Shown piece after piece: positions 29,015 to 37,384 of a stretch of DNA of 64,000 bases. Origin of the DNA: an uncultured Gemmatimonadota bacterium (lineage in GTDB: Bacteria > Gemmatimonadota > Gemmatimonadetes > Gemmatimonadales > Gemmatimonadaceae); contig CADEDA010000008.1 of the NCBI GenBank assembly GCA_902825965.1, positions 1 through 64,000 on the forward strand, given 5' to 3'. Each line of letters starts with the position of its first letter. Position 1 is the stretch's first letter. Both the position numbers and the translations under genes were made by a program. The notes beneath the pieces were generated by a model. That model had not been told where the DNA came from. It searched no databases and saw only the letters and a list, made by a program, of their open reading frames with translations.

Positions 29015-30865
29015 GTGCCTACCAGCAGCGCCCTCGCGGCCGGCGCCCCGCTCCTGCAGGCCCTGCTCACCCTCGGGTTGGCGCTGGTGCTGTGGCAGCT
29101 CTATCGCCGGCAGCACAAGGCACACTTCCTCTGGTGGGCCATCGCACTCGGCCTGCGGGTGCTCTCGGTGGGGGCCATCGCCGCGTTCATGTTCACGCGG
29201 GCCGAGTGGCTGCTCTACGCGCACCAGGTGCTGCTCGCGTGGACCGCGCTCGGACTCCTGTACGCCGCCGAGGTGTTCTCGCAGCAACTGGCCTGGGACC
29301 GACGCTACCTGTGGTGGCTCGCACTGCCGCTGGCTTGGTCGTACGTCGCGATCTTCGTGCTCGACAACTTCGCGCTCGCGGCTGGGCCGGCCGTGCTCTT
29401 CCTCGCCCTGGCGACCCTTCGGGCCGGCATCGTGTTCCGGCGCTACCGCCATCGCACTGCCTCCGCTGCGGCGGGGTTCCTCTCCTGGGTGATGTTCCTC
29501 TGGGCGGCGCACCATCTCGACTATCCCTTCCTGCGCGCCCGCGGGGCCTGGGATCCCTGGGGCTACTACCTCGACATCGCGTTCACGCTCGCCATGGGTG
29601 CGGGTGTCCTGCTGCTCGTCATCGAGGAGCAGCGTGAGGGCCTGCGCACCCTCACGGCACTCTCCGGGGACCTGCGCGCCGAGCTGCGTCCCGACGTACG
29701 TACCGAGTTGCGTAGCGAGTTGCGCAGCGAGTTGCGTAGCGAATCGCGCGGTGACGCGGCGGCGGCCGCCGCCGACACCGCGGATGATCCGCACGCCGCA
29801 CTGCTCGCCCGTCCGCTCGAACTGCGCGGGGTGCGCGGCGCGATGCTGCTGCGGATCGATCCGGATGCCTCACTCGAAGTGGTGCGCGGCGTCGGGGCCT
29901 GTGCGACCTGGCGCGCGGCGAGCATCCCGGAGCGGGTGGAGCAACTCGCACGCGACGCCGCGCGCCAGTCGCGGCCGCGGCTCCATGGTCGCCCCACCCC
30001 GAGCGGCGACACGCCGCCGTTCGTGGCGGCGCTCCCGCTCGGCCCGCATGGCAGCGCCGCACTCGTGCTCGTCGTGGTCGGCGATGTCGCCGCCCCCTTC
30101 GCGGCGCTCGACGACCGCATCCTCTCGGTGGTCGGCGAACAGGTGGGCGCGGCCCTCGAGCGCGACCGGCTCAGCCGCGGCCTCGCCCAGCGCAGCGAGG
30201 AGCTCGAGCGGCTCTCCGTGCGCATGCTGCAGGAACACGAGGCGCAGCGGCGGCGGCTGGGGCGCGAGCTGCACGACGAGACGGCCCAGGTGTACGCGGC
30301 GCTCAAGCTCCAGCTCGGACTGCTCCGCGAGGACGCGCCACCCGCGCTGCGGGAACGATTCGACCGGTTGCTGGGTTGGGTGGACCGCGGGAGCGACAGC
30401 ATCCGACACGTGACCGATGGCCTGCGCCCGGCGGTGCTGGACGACCTGGGCCTGCTGCCGGCACTGCGGGCACTGGTCGCCGACGTCCGCGAATGGAGCG
30501 GCCTCACGGTCGGGTTCGACACCGCGCGCTGGACCTCGACCGCGCGGGGATTGCTGGGGCAGGACGCCGAGGTGGCGCTCTTCCGCGGGCTGCAGGAGGC
30601 CCTCAGCAACGCCGTGCGCCACGCGCAGGCCCAGCACATCCACGTCACCCTCGAGTTGCTCGACGACCGCGCGCGCCTTACGGTGCAGGACGACGGCGTC
30701 GGACTCGGCGCCGAGCGTCGCGCGCAGCTCGCCACCGGCCCGGGGCGCTCCGGCCTCATCGGGATGCGGGAGCGCATCGCCGCCGCCGGCGGGACGCTCG
30801 TCCTCGACGGCGCGTTGCCCACCGGCCTCCTCGTGCGACTCGACCTTCCGCGTCGTCAGCCATGA
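29015..30865 (+). CDS. Seven-helix membrane histidine kinase with GAF and HisKA_3 domains (NarL-type)
   Basis: 616 residues from GTG 29015. About seven membrane helices fill residues 10-205, including a helix with AAHHLDYPF. A linker at about 215-250 is built of ELRS repeats. A GAF-like domain spans about 260-390, a coiled helix 390-415, then HisKA_3 dimerisation with the phospho-acceptor His in GRELHDETAQVYAALKLQ near 425, and a HATPase_c domain with EALSNAVRHAQ (N box) and DDGVGLG (G1 box). It overlaps the response regulator by four bases (ATGA), its sure partner. The signal sensed by the membrane part is unknown. Confidence 0.92.
   Translation: MPTSSALAAGAPLLQALLTLGLALVLWQLYRRQHKAHFLWWAIALGLRVLSVGAIAAFMFTRAEWLLYAHQVLLAWTALGLLYAAEVFSQQLAWDRRYLWWLALPLAWSYVAIFVLDNFALAAGPAVLFLALATLRAGIVFRRYRHRTASAAAGFLSWVMFLWAAHHLDYPFLRARGAWDPWGYYLDIAFTLAMGAGVLLLVIEEQREGLRTLTALSGDLRAELRPDVRTELRSELRSELRSESRGDAAAAAADTADDPHAALLARPLELRGVRGAMLLRIDPDASLEVVRGVGACATWRAASIPERVEQLARDAARQSRPRLHGRPTPSGDTPPFVAALPLGPHGSAALVLVVVGDVAAPFAALDDRILSVVGEQVGAALERDRLSRGLAQRSEELERLSVRMLQEHEAQRRRLGRELHDETAQVYAALKLQLGLLREDAPPALRERFDRLLGWVDRGSDSIRHVTDGLRPAVLDDLGLLPALRALVADVREWSGLTVGFDTARWTSTARGLLGQDAEVALFRGLQEALSNAVRHAQAQHIHVTLELLDDRARLTVQDDGVGLGAERRAQLATGPGRSGLIGMRERIAAAGGTLVLDGALPTGLLVRLDLPRRQP
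29705..29740 (+). repeat. 12-bp tandem repeat coding ELRS units
   Basis: Three in-frame copies of GAGTTGCGTAGC (the middle copy has one C for T) flanked by degenerate copies. They code ELRS-ELRS-ELRS in the linker between the membrane part and the GAF domain of the histidine kinase. A length change by one unit would shift a helix by just over one turn. Confidence 0.75.
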
Positions 30866-31515
30866 CCGAACCCGCGATCCGCCTCCTCATCGTCGATGAC
30901 CATCCGCTCGTGCGCGAGGGCATCCGCGGGGCGCTCTCGACCGCGGGGTTCACGGTGTTGGCGGATGTCGGCAACGCCGAGGACGCCATCGCGGCGGCGC
31001 GGCGCGACCCACCGGACGTGGTCGTCATGGACATCACGCTTCCCGGACTGAACGGCATCGAGGCCGTGGAGGTGCTGCGGCGCGAGCACCCCGCCCTGCG
31101 CGTGCTCATGCTCTCGGTGCACGACCATCCCGAGTACGTACTCGAGAGCGTGCGTGCCGGCGCCCATGGCTACCTGCGCAAGGACTCCCTGCCCGAGGAG
31201 TTGCGGGCCGCCGTCCGCACCGTGCAGCGCGGCAACACCGTCTTCCCCGCGGCGCGCGCCGGCGCGACCGAGACGCAGGCGCCGATCCTCGCCGCCGCTG
31301 CGGAACGCCTCGAACTGCTCACGCGCCGCGAACGCGACGTGCTCGTCGGCATCGCGAGCGGCAAGGCCAACAAGGAGATCGCGGCGGACCTCGCCCTGAG
31401 CGTGCGCACCGTGGAGGGCTATCGCGAGTCCCTCATGAACAAGCTCGCGATCAAGACCACGGCCGGGCTCACGCGCTTCGCGATGGAGTCCCGCCTGCTG
31501 GGACGCGCCCCGTAG
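30862..31515 (+). CDS. LuxR/NarL-type response regulator
   Basis: 217 residues. Receiver domain 1-125 with acidic residues in VDDHP, phospho-acceptor Asp57 (VVVMDITLPG) and Lys in LRKDS. A GerE-type helix-turn-helix spans about 150-210 (LTRRERDVLVGIASGKANKEIAADLALSVRTVEGYRESLMNKL). It partners the overlapping histidine kinase. A TonB-dependent receptor lies 108 bases downstream and may be a target. Confidence 0.95.
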   Translation: MTEPAIRLLIVDDHPLVREGIRGALSTAGFTVLADVGNAEDAIAAARRDPPDVVVMDITLPGLNGIEAVEVLRREHPALRVLMLSVHDHPEYVLESVRAGAHGYLRKDSLPEELRAAVRTVQRGNTVFPAARAGATETQAPILAAAAERLELLTRRERDVLVGIASGKANKEIAADLALSVRTVEGYRESLMNKLAIKTTAGLTRFAMESRLLGRAP

Positions 31516-31623
31516 AACTACGGGGGTCGGCGCCCGTACCCCTGCGGTGCCCCGGCCGGTGGCCGCGGGAGAGGCTTCACACATCGCTCCATCCCGTGTG
31601 CACGTCTCACTCCGACCACTCCC

Positions 31624-33780
31624 ATGCGCCCCTCGTTGCTCCTCGGTGCGGCCCTGCTCGGCCTCGCCGGTCTCCACGCGCCACTCGCGGCACAACAGGC
31701 AGACACCAGCGGCAAGCTCGTGAAGCTCGCGCCCGTCGGCATCACGGCGACGCGGACCGAGTCCGCCGTGCTGCGCACCGCCGCGCCGCTCCTCGTCATC
31801 GACTCCTCGACGCTGCGCCGCGACTACCCCAACGGCATCGGTGACGTGTTCCGCAACATGCCCGGTGTCGATGTCACCGGCGTCGGCCCCAACCAGGTGC
31901 GGCTCATGATCCGCGGCCAGCGCGGCCAGCGCATCCTGCTCGCCGAGGACGGCATGCGCCTCAACAACGCGCGTCGGCAGCAGGATTTCGGCGAGCTCTC
32001 GGCCATCACCGACGTCAACACCGTGGAGCGCGTCGAGGTGCTGCGCGGCCCGTCGTCGGTGCTCTACGGCACCGACGCGATCGGCGGCGTGGTGAACCAG
32101 CTCAGCCTCGGCACCCCCGCGCGCGGGCGCGACGCGATCTCGGGCACGTCGTTCTACCGGTACAATGCCGCGGACGCGCAGGACGCCGGTCACCTGCGCG
32201 TCGCGGGCCGCGAGGGCGCGTTCGGCTTCGCGCTCTCCACCTCGCATCGCACGGCGCAGGCGTATCGTGCGCCGTCCGGGCGCTTCGGCGACCTCACGCT
32301 CGCGCGGGCGACCACCGTGCGCGACGCCGGGGTGCAGGACCGCGCGCACGCCGCGCAGGTCTCGCTGGACCTCGGTGCGCGGCAGCAGCTCGCGCTCAAG
32401 GTCACGCGCTACGATGCCCGCAATGCCGGGTACGGCTACGTCGATCCGCGCGCGCTGGGCGACTCCAGCGGCGCCGTCATCCGCCTGCTGTATCCGGAGC
32501 AGACCGTGGACCGTGCCGTGCTCTCCTGGCAGGCGACCGCCCTCGGCTCCCGGTTCGCCGACCGCGTGAGCGTCACCGCCTCCAACAGCCGCAACGACCG
32601 CGTCTTCCGCCAGGCCCTCGACATCCCCTTCACGCCGACCGCCGGCATGACGATCCGCGACCGCAACGTCACGGAGATGCGCTCGGACGGCCTGCGCGTG
32701 GAGGCCACCAAGGTCAGCGCACGCGGCCACGTGTTCACCTACGGCGCCGATTGGTACCGCGACCGCTCCGTGAACTCGGACTCGAGCGTCACGCGCATGT
32801 ACGGGTTCGGCCCGCCGTCCACCACCACCAGCACCACGCCGAACCTGCCCAACGCCTGGTTCTGGACCGGTGGCATCTTCGCACAGGGCCGCTTCCAGGC
32901 GGGCGACCGCGTGGAGCTGGGTGCGGGACTGCGTGGGCAGTCCATCCAGTCGGAGACCCGGGCGACCGCGGGGCTGCCGGCGGATCGCGCCGGCGTCGCG
33001 GCGAGCGCGGAAGCCGTGGTGGGGCAGCTGAGCGCGCGGTACCGCCTGCAGGAGGACATGCACCTCGTCGCCTCCCTCGGACGCGCGTTCCGGGCGCCGA
33101 ACCTGATCGAGCGCTACTTCGAGGGCGCGACCACCGACGGCAGCGGCTACCAGCTGGCCACCCCCGACCTCGATCCCGAGACCAGCCTCAACGTGGACCT
33201 CGGCATCAAGTTCCGTCGGTCCCGCGTGTACGGTGAGGTCACGGTGTTCATGAACACCATCGACGACGCGATCCGCATCGTGGACGCCGACACGACCGTG
33301 AACGGCTTCGATGGCTATCGCAACGCGAACGTCGACCGCCTGCGCGACACCGGCATCGAGGCCCTCGCGGAAGTGCAGCTCGGACGCGGCTTCTCGGTGC
33401 TCGGCTACGTGTCGACGCTGGACTCCAAGAACGTGGACACCGAGACCTCGGTGGGGGACAGCTACGGCAGCAAGCTCGGCGGCGAGCTGGGCTGGCGCAC
33501 GCCGGGTGGTGCCTGGGGCCTGCGCTACGACGTGCGGCACCAGGGCGAACGCAAGGACGTCGTGCTGAGCGGCAGCCCGGTCGGCGACCGGCTGCCGGCG
33601 TTCACGGTGCACGCGCTCCGCAGCACGCTGCGCCTGCCGTCGCTGCGCACCGTGCAGCCGACGCTGGACCTGGCGGTCACCAACCTCACCAACACGCTCT
33701 ACGCCGAGGCGTCCAACACCGGCTTCTTCCGTCCGGAGCCGCCGCGCAGCCTCTCGGCGGCGCTGCGATTCGACTTCTAG
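31624..33780 (+). CDS. TonB-dependent outer-membrane receptor
   Basis: 718 residues with signal peptide MRPSLLLGAALLGLAGLHAPLAAQ. Plug domain about 40-160: TRTESAVLRTAAPLLVID, IGDVFRNMPGVDV, VRLMIRGQRGQRILLAEDGMRLN and the conserved VERVEVLRGPSSVLYGTDAIGGVVN. The 22-strand barrel follows and ends in SLSAALRFDF with a terminal Phe. The nearest wording is of BtuB/CirA-like receptors, but substrate (siderophore, cobalamin, metal or sugar) cannot be assigned. I looked for a cobalamin riboswitch in the 108-base leader and saw none. A strong hairpin follows the stop. Confidence 0.93.
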   Translation: MRPSLLLGAALLGLAGLHAPLAAQQADTSGKLVKLAPVGITATRTESAVLRTAAPLLVIDSSTLRRDYPNGIGDVFRNMPGVDVTGVGPNQVRLMIRGQRGQRILLAEDGMRLNNARRQQDFGELSAITDVNTVERVEVLRGPSSVLYGTDAIGGVVNQLSLGTPARGRDAISGTSFYRYNAADAQDAGHLRVAGREGAFGFALSTSHRTAQAYRAPSGRFGDLTLARATTVRDAGVQDRAHAAQVSLDLGARQQLALKVTRYDARNAGYGYVDPRALGDSSGAVIRLLYPEQTVDRAVLSWQATALGSRFADRVSVTASNSRNDRVFRQALDIPFTPTAGMTIRDRNVTEMRSDGLRVEATKVSARGHVFTYGADWYRDRSVNSDSSVTRMYGFGPPSTTTSTTPNLPNAWFWTGGIFAQGRFQAGDRVELGAGLRGQSIQSETRATAGLPADRAGVAASAEAVVGQLSARYRLQEDMHLVASLGRAFRAPNLIERYFEGATTDGSGYQLATPDLDPETSLNVDLGIKFRRSRVYGEVTVFMNTIDDAIRIVDADTTVNGFDGYRNANVDRLRDTGIEALAEVQLGRGFSVLGYVSTLDSKNVDTETSVGDSYGSKLGGELGWRTPGGAWGLRYDVRHQGERKDVVLSGSPVGDRLPAFTVHALRSTLRLPSLRTVQPTLDLAVTNLTNTLYAEASNTGFFRPEPPRSLSAALRFDF

Positions 33781-33799
33781 CGTCGCCGCCATGGCGACG

Positions 33800-33836
33800 A
33801 CGGCCCGGGTGCCCGCACACTGGGCGCCCGGGCCGT
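33800..33836 (+). terminator. 15-bp hairpin after the TonB-dependent receptor
   Basis: ACGGCCCGGGTGCCC, a seven-base loop GCACACT, then GGGCGCCCGGGCCGT: 15 pairs including one G-T wobble. It starts 20 bases after the receptor stop. The TAGATT of the next gene begins nine bases after the hairpin, so the terminator overlaps where a -35 would sit. Confidence 0.75.
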
Positions 33837-33844
33837 TGCGTCGG

Positions 33845-33850
33845 TAGATT
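33845..33850 (+). promoter_or_regulatory. TAGATT -10-like element six bases before the cystathionine synthase/lyase start
   Basis: TAGATT ends six bases before ATG 33857, with no Shine-Dalgarno in between (TGGCGC). Same hexamer and same spacing as at 2003-2008. Predicts a leaderless mRNA. Confidence 0.45.
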
Positions 33851-33856
33851 TGGCGC

Positions 33857-35026
33857 ATGACGAAGATCCTCCCGCACGACCTCGACGCGCGGTTCTCGAC
33901 GCGCGCCATCCACGCCGGCCAGCGCCCCGACCCCACGACCGGCGCGATCATGCCGCCGATCTACCAGACGTCCACCTACGCGCAGGAATCGCTGGGCGTC
34001 AACAAGGGCTACGAGTACGCCCGCGGCAAGAACCCAACGCGCGAATGCCTCGAACGCAACGTCGCCGCGCTCGAGGGCGCGCAGCATGGGTTCGCGTTCT
34101 CGTCGGGCATGGGCTGCGTGGATTCCATCATGAAGCTCTTCAAGTCCGGAGATCATGTGATCGTGGGCGCCAACGTGTACGGCGGCACGTTCCGGCTCTT
34201 CGACAAGATCCTCAAGAACTTCGGCCTCGAGTTCTCCTGGGTCGACACGCGCGACCCGCAGCGGATCGCCGACGCCATGCAGCGGAACACCGTCGCCGTG
34301 ATGCTCGAGACGCCGACCAACCCGCTCATGCAGCTCACCGACATCGCGGCGGCGGCAGCGATCGCCAAGCGGGGCGGGGCGCTCACGATCGTCGACAACA
34401 CCTTCGCCACGCCGTACTTCCAGAACCCGCTGCAGCTCGGCGCCGACATCGTCTGGCACTCCAGCACGAAGTACCTCAACGGGCATTCCGACATCATCGG
34501 CGGCATCGCCGTGCTCAACGAAGACGAGCTCGCCAAGCGCCTGCAGTTCAACCTCAACTCCGCCGGCGCGGTCCCGGGACCGATGGACTCCTGGCTCACG
34601 CTGCGCGGCACCAAGACGCTGGCGCTGCGCATGCGCCAGCACGACGCCAACGGCCGTCGGGTGGCCGAGTGGCTCGCGAACAAGGTGGGGGAGCGCCAGG
34701 TGTTCTACCCGGGGCTCGCTTCGCACCCCCAGCACGAACTCGCCAAGCGCCAGATGCGCGGCTTCGGCGGCATGGTCTCCGTCGAGACCGGCTCCAAGGC
34801 GAACGCCAACGCGGTCGTGAGCCGCGTGAAGGTCTTCACGCTCGCCGAGTCGCTGGGCGGGGTGGAGAGCCTCGTCTGCCAGCCCGCCGGCATGACGCAT
34901 GCCTCCGTCGAACCGGCGCGTCGCCTCGAGATCGGCATCACCGACGGCCTCATCCGGTTCTCCTGCGGCGTCGAGGACGTCGAGGATCTCATCGAGGACC
35001 TAGAGCAGGCCTTCGCCGGCCTGTGA
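33857..35026 (+). CDS. Cystathionine gamma-synthase/gamma-lyase family PLP enzyme
   Basis: 389 residues, normal for the Cys/Met-metabolism PLP family. Opening STRAIHAGQRPDPTTGAIMPPIYQTSTY, then YARGKNPTRECLE, FSSGMGCVDSIMKLF and the PLP lysine in HSSTKYLNGHSD near 205, VDNTFATPYFQNPL, and the closing SVEPARRLEIGITDGLIRFSCGVED. The family includes cystathionine gamma-synthase (methionine synthesis) and gamma-lyase (cysteine from cystathionine). These features do not decide between the two, and no neighbour is a sulfur gene. Confidence 0.9.
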   Translation: MTKILPHDLDARFSTRAIHAGQRPDPTTGAIMPPIYQTSTYAQESLGVNKGYEYARGKNPTRECLERNVAALEGAQHGFAFSSGMGCVDSIMKLFKSGDHVIVGANVYGGTFRLFDKILKNFGLEFSWVDTRDPQRIADAMQRNTVAVMLETPTNPLMQLTDIAAAAAIAKRGGALTIVDNTFATPYFQNPLQLGADIVWHSSTKYLNGHSDIIGGIAVLNEDELAKRLQFNLNSAGAVPGPMDSWLTLRGTKTLALRMRQHDANGRRVAEWLANKVGERQVFYPGLASHPQHELAKRQMRGFGGMVSVETGSKANANAVVSRVKVFTLAESLGGVESLVCQPAGMTHASVEPARRLEIGITDGLIRFSCGVEDVEDLIEDLEQAFAGL

Positions 35027-35033
35027 GCCGGTA

Positions 35034-35068
35034 GGCGGGGCGCCATCGGGCTCCATGGGCACCCCGCC
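35034..35068 (+). terminator. Hairpin after the PLP enzyme gene
   Basis: GGCGGGG and CCCCGCC form the outer 7-bp stem, with GCCAT/ATGGGC pairing inside an eight-base loop. It begins eight bases after the stop and precedes the Shine-Dalgarno-led M48 gene at 35136. Confidence 0.5.
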
Positions 35069-35135
35069 CCGCGCCTTCGGAACCTCCTGCCCGCCCCGTC
35101 CGTAGTCCACGGCACACATCCACCGGAGCGCCACG

Positions 35136-36113
35136 ATGGCCCGCGTCACCCTGACCGACATCTCGTCCCTCGCCTGGGAACACCCCGCCGACCGCGCCGC
35201 GCTCAACACGCTGCGCGCCATCCCGGGATTCCAGCAGGTCGTCAACAAGGTCGCCAGCGTCTTCGGCGAGCGCGGGGTGCGCCACCTGTTCACGGCAAAC
35301 GCCGTCCGCGTCGGCCCCACGCAGCGCCCGGACCTCGATGCGCTCTGGACGGAAGTCCTCCAGACGATGGACTGGCCCACGCGGCCGCAGCTCTACGTCA
35401 CGCAGACACCGCTGGTGAACGCCGGTGCGGTCGGCTTCGGCGACCCCTTCGTGGTCATCAACTCGGCGGCGCTCGAGCACCTCACCCGCGACGAGCTCCG
35501 CGTGATCCTCGCGCACGAGCTCGGCCACATCATGAGCGGGCACGTCACGTACCGCACCATCGCCAAGATCATCATGATGGTCGGCCTCTCGAGCCTGCCC
35601 TTCCTCGCCGGCATCGCGCTGCTGCCGTTCCAGATCGCATTGCTCGAGTGGTACCGCAAGAGCGAACTCTCCTGCGACCGGGCGTCGCTGCTCGACGCCC
35701 AGGATCCGGACCTCGTCCTCACCACCTTCATGAAGCTCGCCGGCGGGCGCGAGTTCGGGGACCGTCTCGACCTCAACGCGTTCAAGGACCAGGCGCGCGA
35801 GTACGAGACCGACGGCAGCGCCTGGGACACGGTGCTCAAGGCGCTGAACACCGCCTTCCGCGAGCATCCGTTCGCGACGGTGCGGGCCGGCGAACTGCAG
35901 CGCTGGGTCGAGTCCGGCGCCTACGCCAAGATCCTCGCCGGCGACTACGTGCGCCGCGCAGACGTGAAGCCCGGCCAGGGCTTCCAGGAGGACGTGAAGG
36001 AAGCCTCCACCTACTACGCCGACCAGGCGAAGGCCGCGATGGGCAAGGTGGGCGACACCGTGTCCCGTGCCAAGAGCGCCTTCTCGGACGCGTTCAAGGG
36101 CGGCGCGCGATGA
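35136..36113 (+). CDS. M48-family zinc metallopeptidase
   Basis: 325 residues; GGAG lies seven bases before ATG 35136. Zinc motif HELGHIMSGHV near residue 126, with the third ligand Glu in KSELSCDRASLL near 180. One or two hydrophobic stretches after the motif (IIMMVGLSSLPFLAGIALLPFQIALL) suggest membrane contact as in HtpX-like peptidases, but there is no N-terminal helix pair. The C-terminal part (about 260-325) is charged and Ala-rich, typical of stress-related M48 proteins. It overlaps purD by four bases (ATGA), starting a M48-purD-fpg-nuclease-regulator operon. Confidence 0.9.
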   Translation: MARVTLTDISSLAWEHPADRAALNTLRAIPGFQQVVNKVASVFGERGVRHLFTANAVRVGPTQRPDLDALWTEVLQTMDWPTRPQLYVTQTPLVNAGAVGFGDPFVVINSAALEHLTRDELRVILAHELGHIMSGHVTYRTIAKIIMMVGLSSLPFLAGIALLPFQIALLEWYRKSELSCDRASLLDAQDPDLVLTTFMKLAGGREFGDRLDLNAFKDQAREYETDGSAWDTVLKALNTAFREHPFATVRAGELQRWVESGAYAKILAGDYVRRADVKPGQGFQEDVKEASTYYADQAKAAMGKVGDTVSRAKSAFSDAFKGGAR

Positions 36114-37384
36114 AGGTCCTGATCGTCGGCGGCGGAGGACGGGAGCACGCCTTGGCATGGAAACTCCGCCGCGACGATCCGCAGTGTGACCTCCTCGCCG
36201 CCCCGGGCAATCCGGGCATCGCGCGACTCGGGCGCTGTGTCAACATCAGTGCCACCAACCTCGATGCGCTCGTGACGCTGGCCCGCGCGGAAGCGGTGAC
36301 CTTCACGCTGGTGGGACCGGAGGCACCGCTGGAGGCGGGGATCGTGGACCGCTTCCGCGCCGAGGGACTCGCCATCTTCGGACCGACCCGCGCGGCAGCG
36401 CGGATCGAGACCTCCAAGCGCTTCGCCAAGGAGCTGATGCTCGCGGCGGGTGTCCCCACGGCGCGGGCGCAGACCTTCACGGACCCCGCGGCCGCACGCG
36501 CCGAGGCGCGGCGACTCGGCGCGCCGGTGGTCATCAAGGCCTCGGGCATCGCCGCCGGCAAGGGGGTGATCGTCGCCACCAGCCTCGCCGACGCCGACGC
36601 CGCGATCGATGCCATGCTCGTCGACAACGCGTTCGGCAGCGCCGGCGCCGAGGTGCTCGTCGAGGAGTTCATGCAGGGCGAGGAGGTGTCGCTGTTCGCC
36701 CTCACCGACGGCACACGTGTGCTGCCCTTCATCGGCGCGCAGGACCACAAGCGCATCGGTGAGGGCGATACCGGTCCCAACACCGGCGGCATGGGCGCCT
36801 ACGCGCCGGTCGCGATCGCCTCCGAGGCGTTGGTGCGCGAGGCGGTCGCGCGGATCTTCACGCCCACCCTGCGCGCGATGCGCGAGCAGGGCTGCCCGTT
36901 CACGGGCCTGCTCTACGCGGGGCTCATGCTCACGGCGGACGGCCCGAAGGTGGTGGAGTTCAACTGCCGCTTCGGCGATCCCGAGACGCAGGCGCTGCTG
37001 CCCCTCATGGCGTCGAGCCTGCTCGAGCCCATGCGGACGATCGCCGAGGGACGCGCACTCGACGACGGCGCCGCGTTGCGCTGGAAGCCGGGCGCCTCGG
37101 TCACCACCGTCGTCGCGGCGGCCGGCTATCCGGGCACCATCGCCACTGGCGACGCGATCACGCTGCCCGAGGACGGCGCCGACGTGATGGTGTTCCACGC
37201 CGGCACCAGGATGCTCGCCGACCAGACCCTCGTGACGAGCGGCGGGCGTGTCGTCGCCGTCACCGCCCTCGCACCCGACATCCGCGCCGCGCAGCAGGCC
37301 AGCGCCGCGGCGGCGGCCCGCGTGCGGTTCGACGGCGCACAGATGCGGCGGGACATCGGGTGGCGCGAACTCGCGCGTGCCTGA
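36110..37384 (+). CDS. purD: Phosphoribosylamine-glycine ligase
   Basis: Second step of purine synthesis: phosphoribosylamine, glycine and ATP to GAR. 424 residues, standard. N-terminal KVLIVGGGGREHALAW, phosphate/ATP-grasp motifs VIKASGIAAGKGVIV, GAQDHKRIGEGDTGPNTGGMGAY and EFNCRFGDPETQ, all intact. It overlaps the M48 gene by four bases and fpg by eight. No other pur gene is in the window apart from guaB far away. Confidence 0.97.
   Translation: MKVLIVGGGGREHALAWKLRRDDPQCDLLAAPGNPGIARLGRCVNISATNLDALVTLARAEAVTFTLVGPEAPLEAGIVDRFRAEGLAIFGPTRAAARIETSKRFAKELMLAAGVPTARAQTFTDPAAARAEARRLGAPVVIKASGIAAGKGVIVATSLADADAAIDAMLVDNAFGSAGAEVLVEEFMQGEEVSLFALTDGTRVLPFIGAQDHKRIGEGDTGPNTGGMGAYAPVAIASEALVREAVARIFTPTLRAMREQGCPFTGLLYAGLMLTADGPKVVEFNCRFGDPETQALLPLMASSLLEPMRTIAEGRALDDGAALRWKPGASVTTVVAAAGYPGTIATGDAITLPEDGADVMVFHAGTRMLADQTLVTSGGRVVAVTALAPDIRAAQQASAAAAARVRFDGAQMRRDIGWRELARA

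Noticed and set aside
28980-29060. Frameshift that cut off the acyl-ligase C-terminus
   Set aside because: None of the three frames after the stop shows the PRTxTGK segment; the next frame is the membrane part of the kinase.
31516-31623. Cobalamin riboswitch ahead of the TonB-dependent receptor
   Set aside because: The 108-base leader is shorter than such riboswitches and lacks the conserved B12-box GCCACTG.
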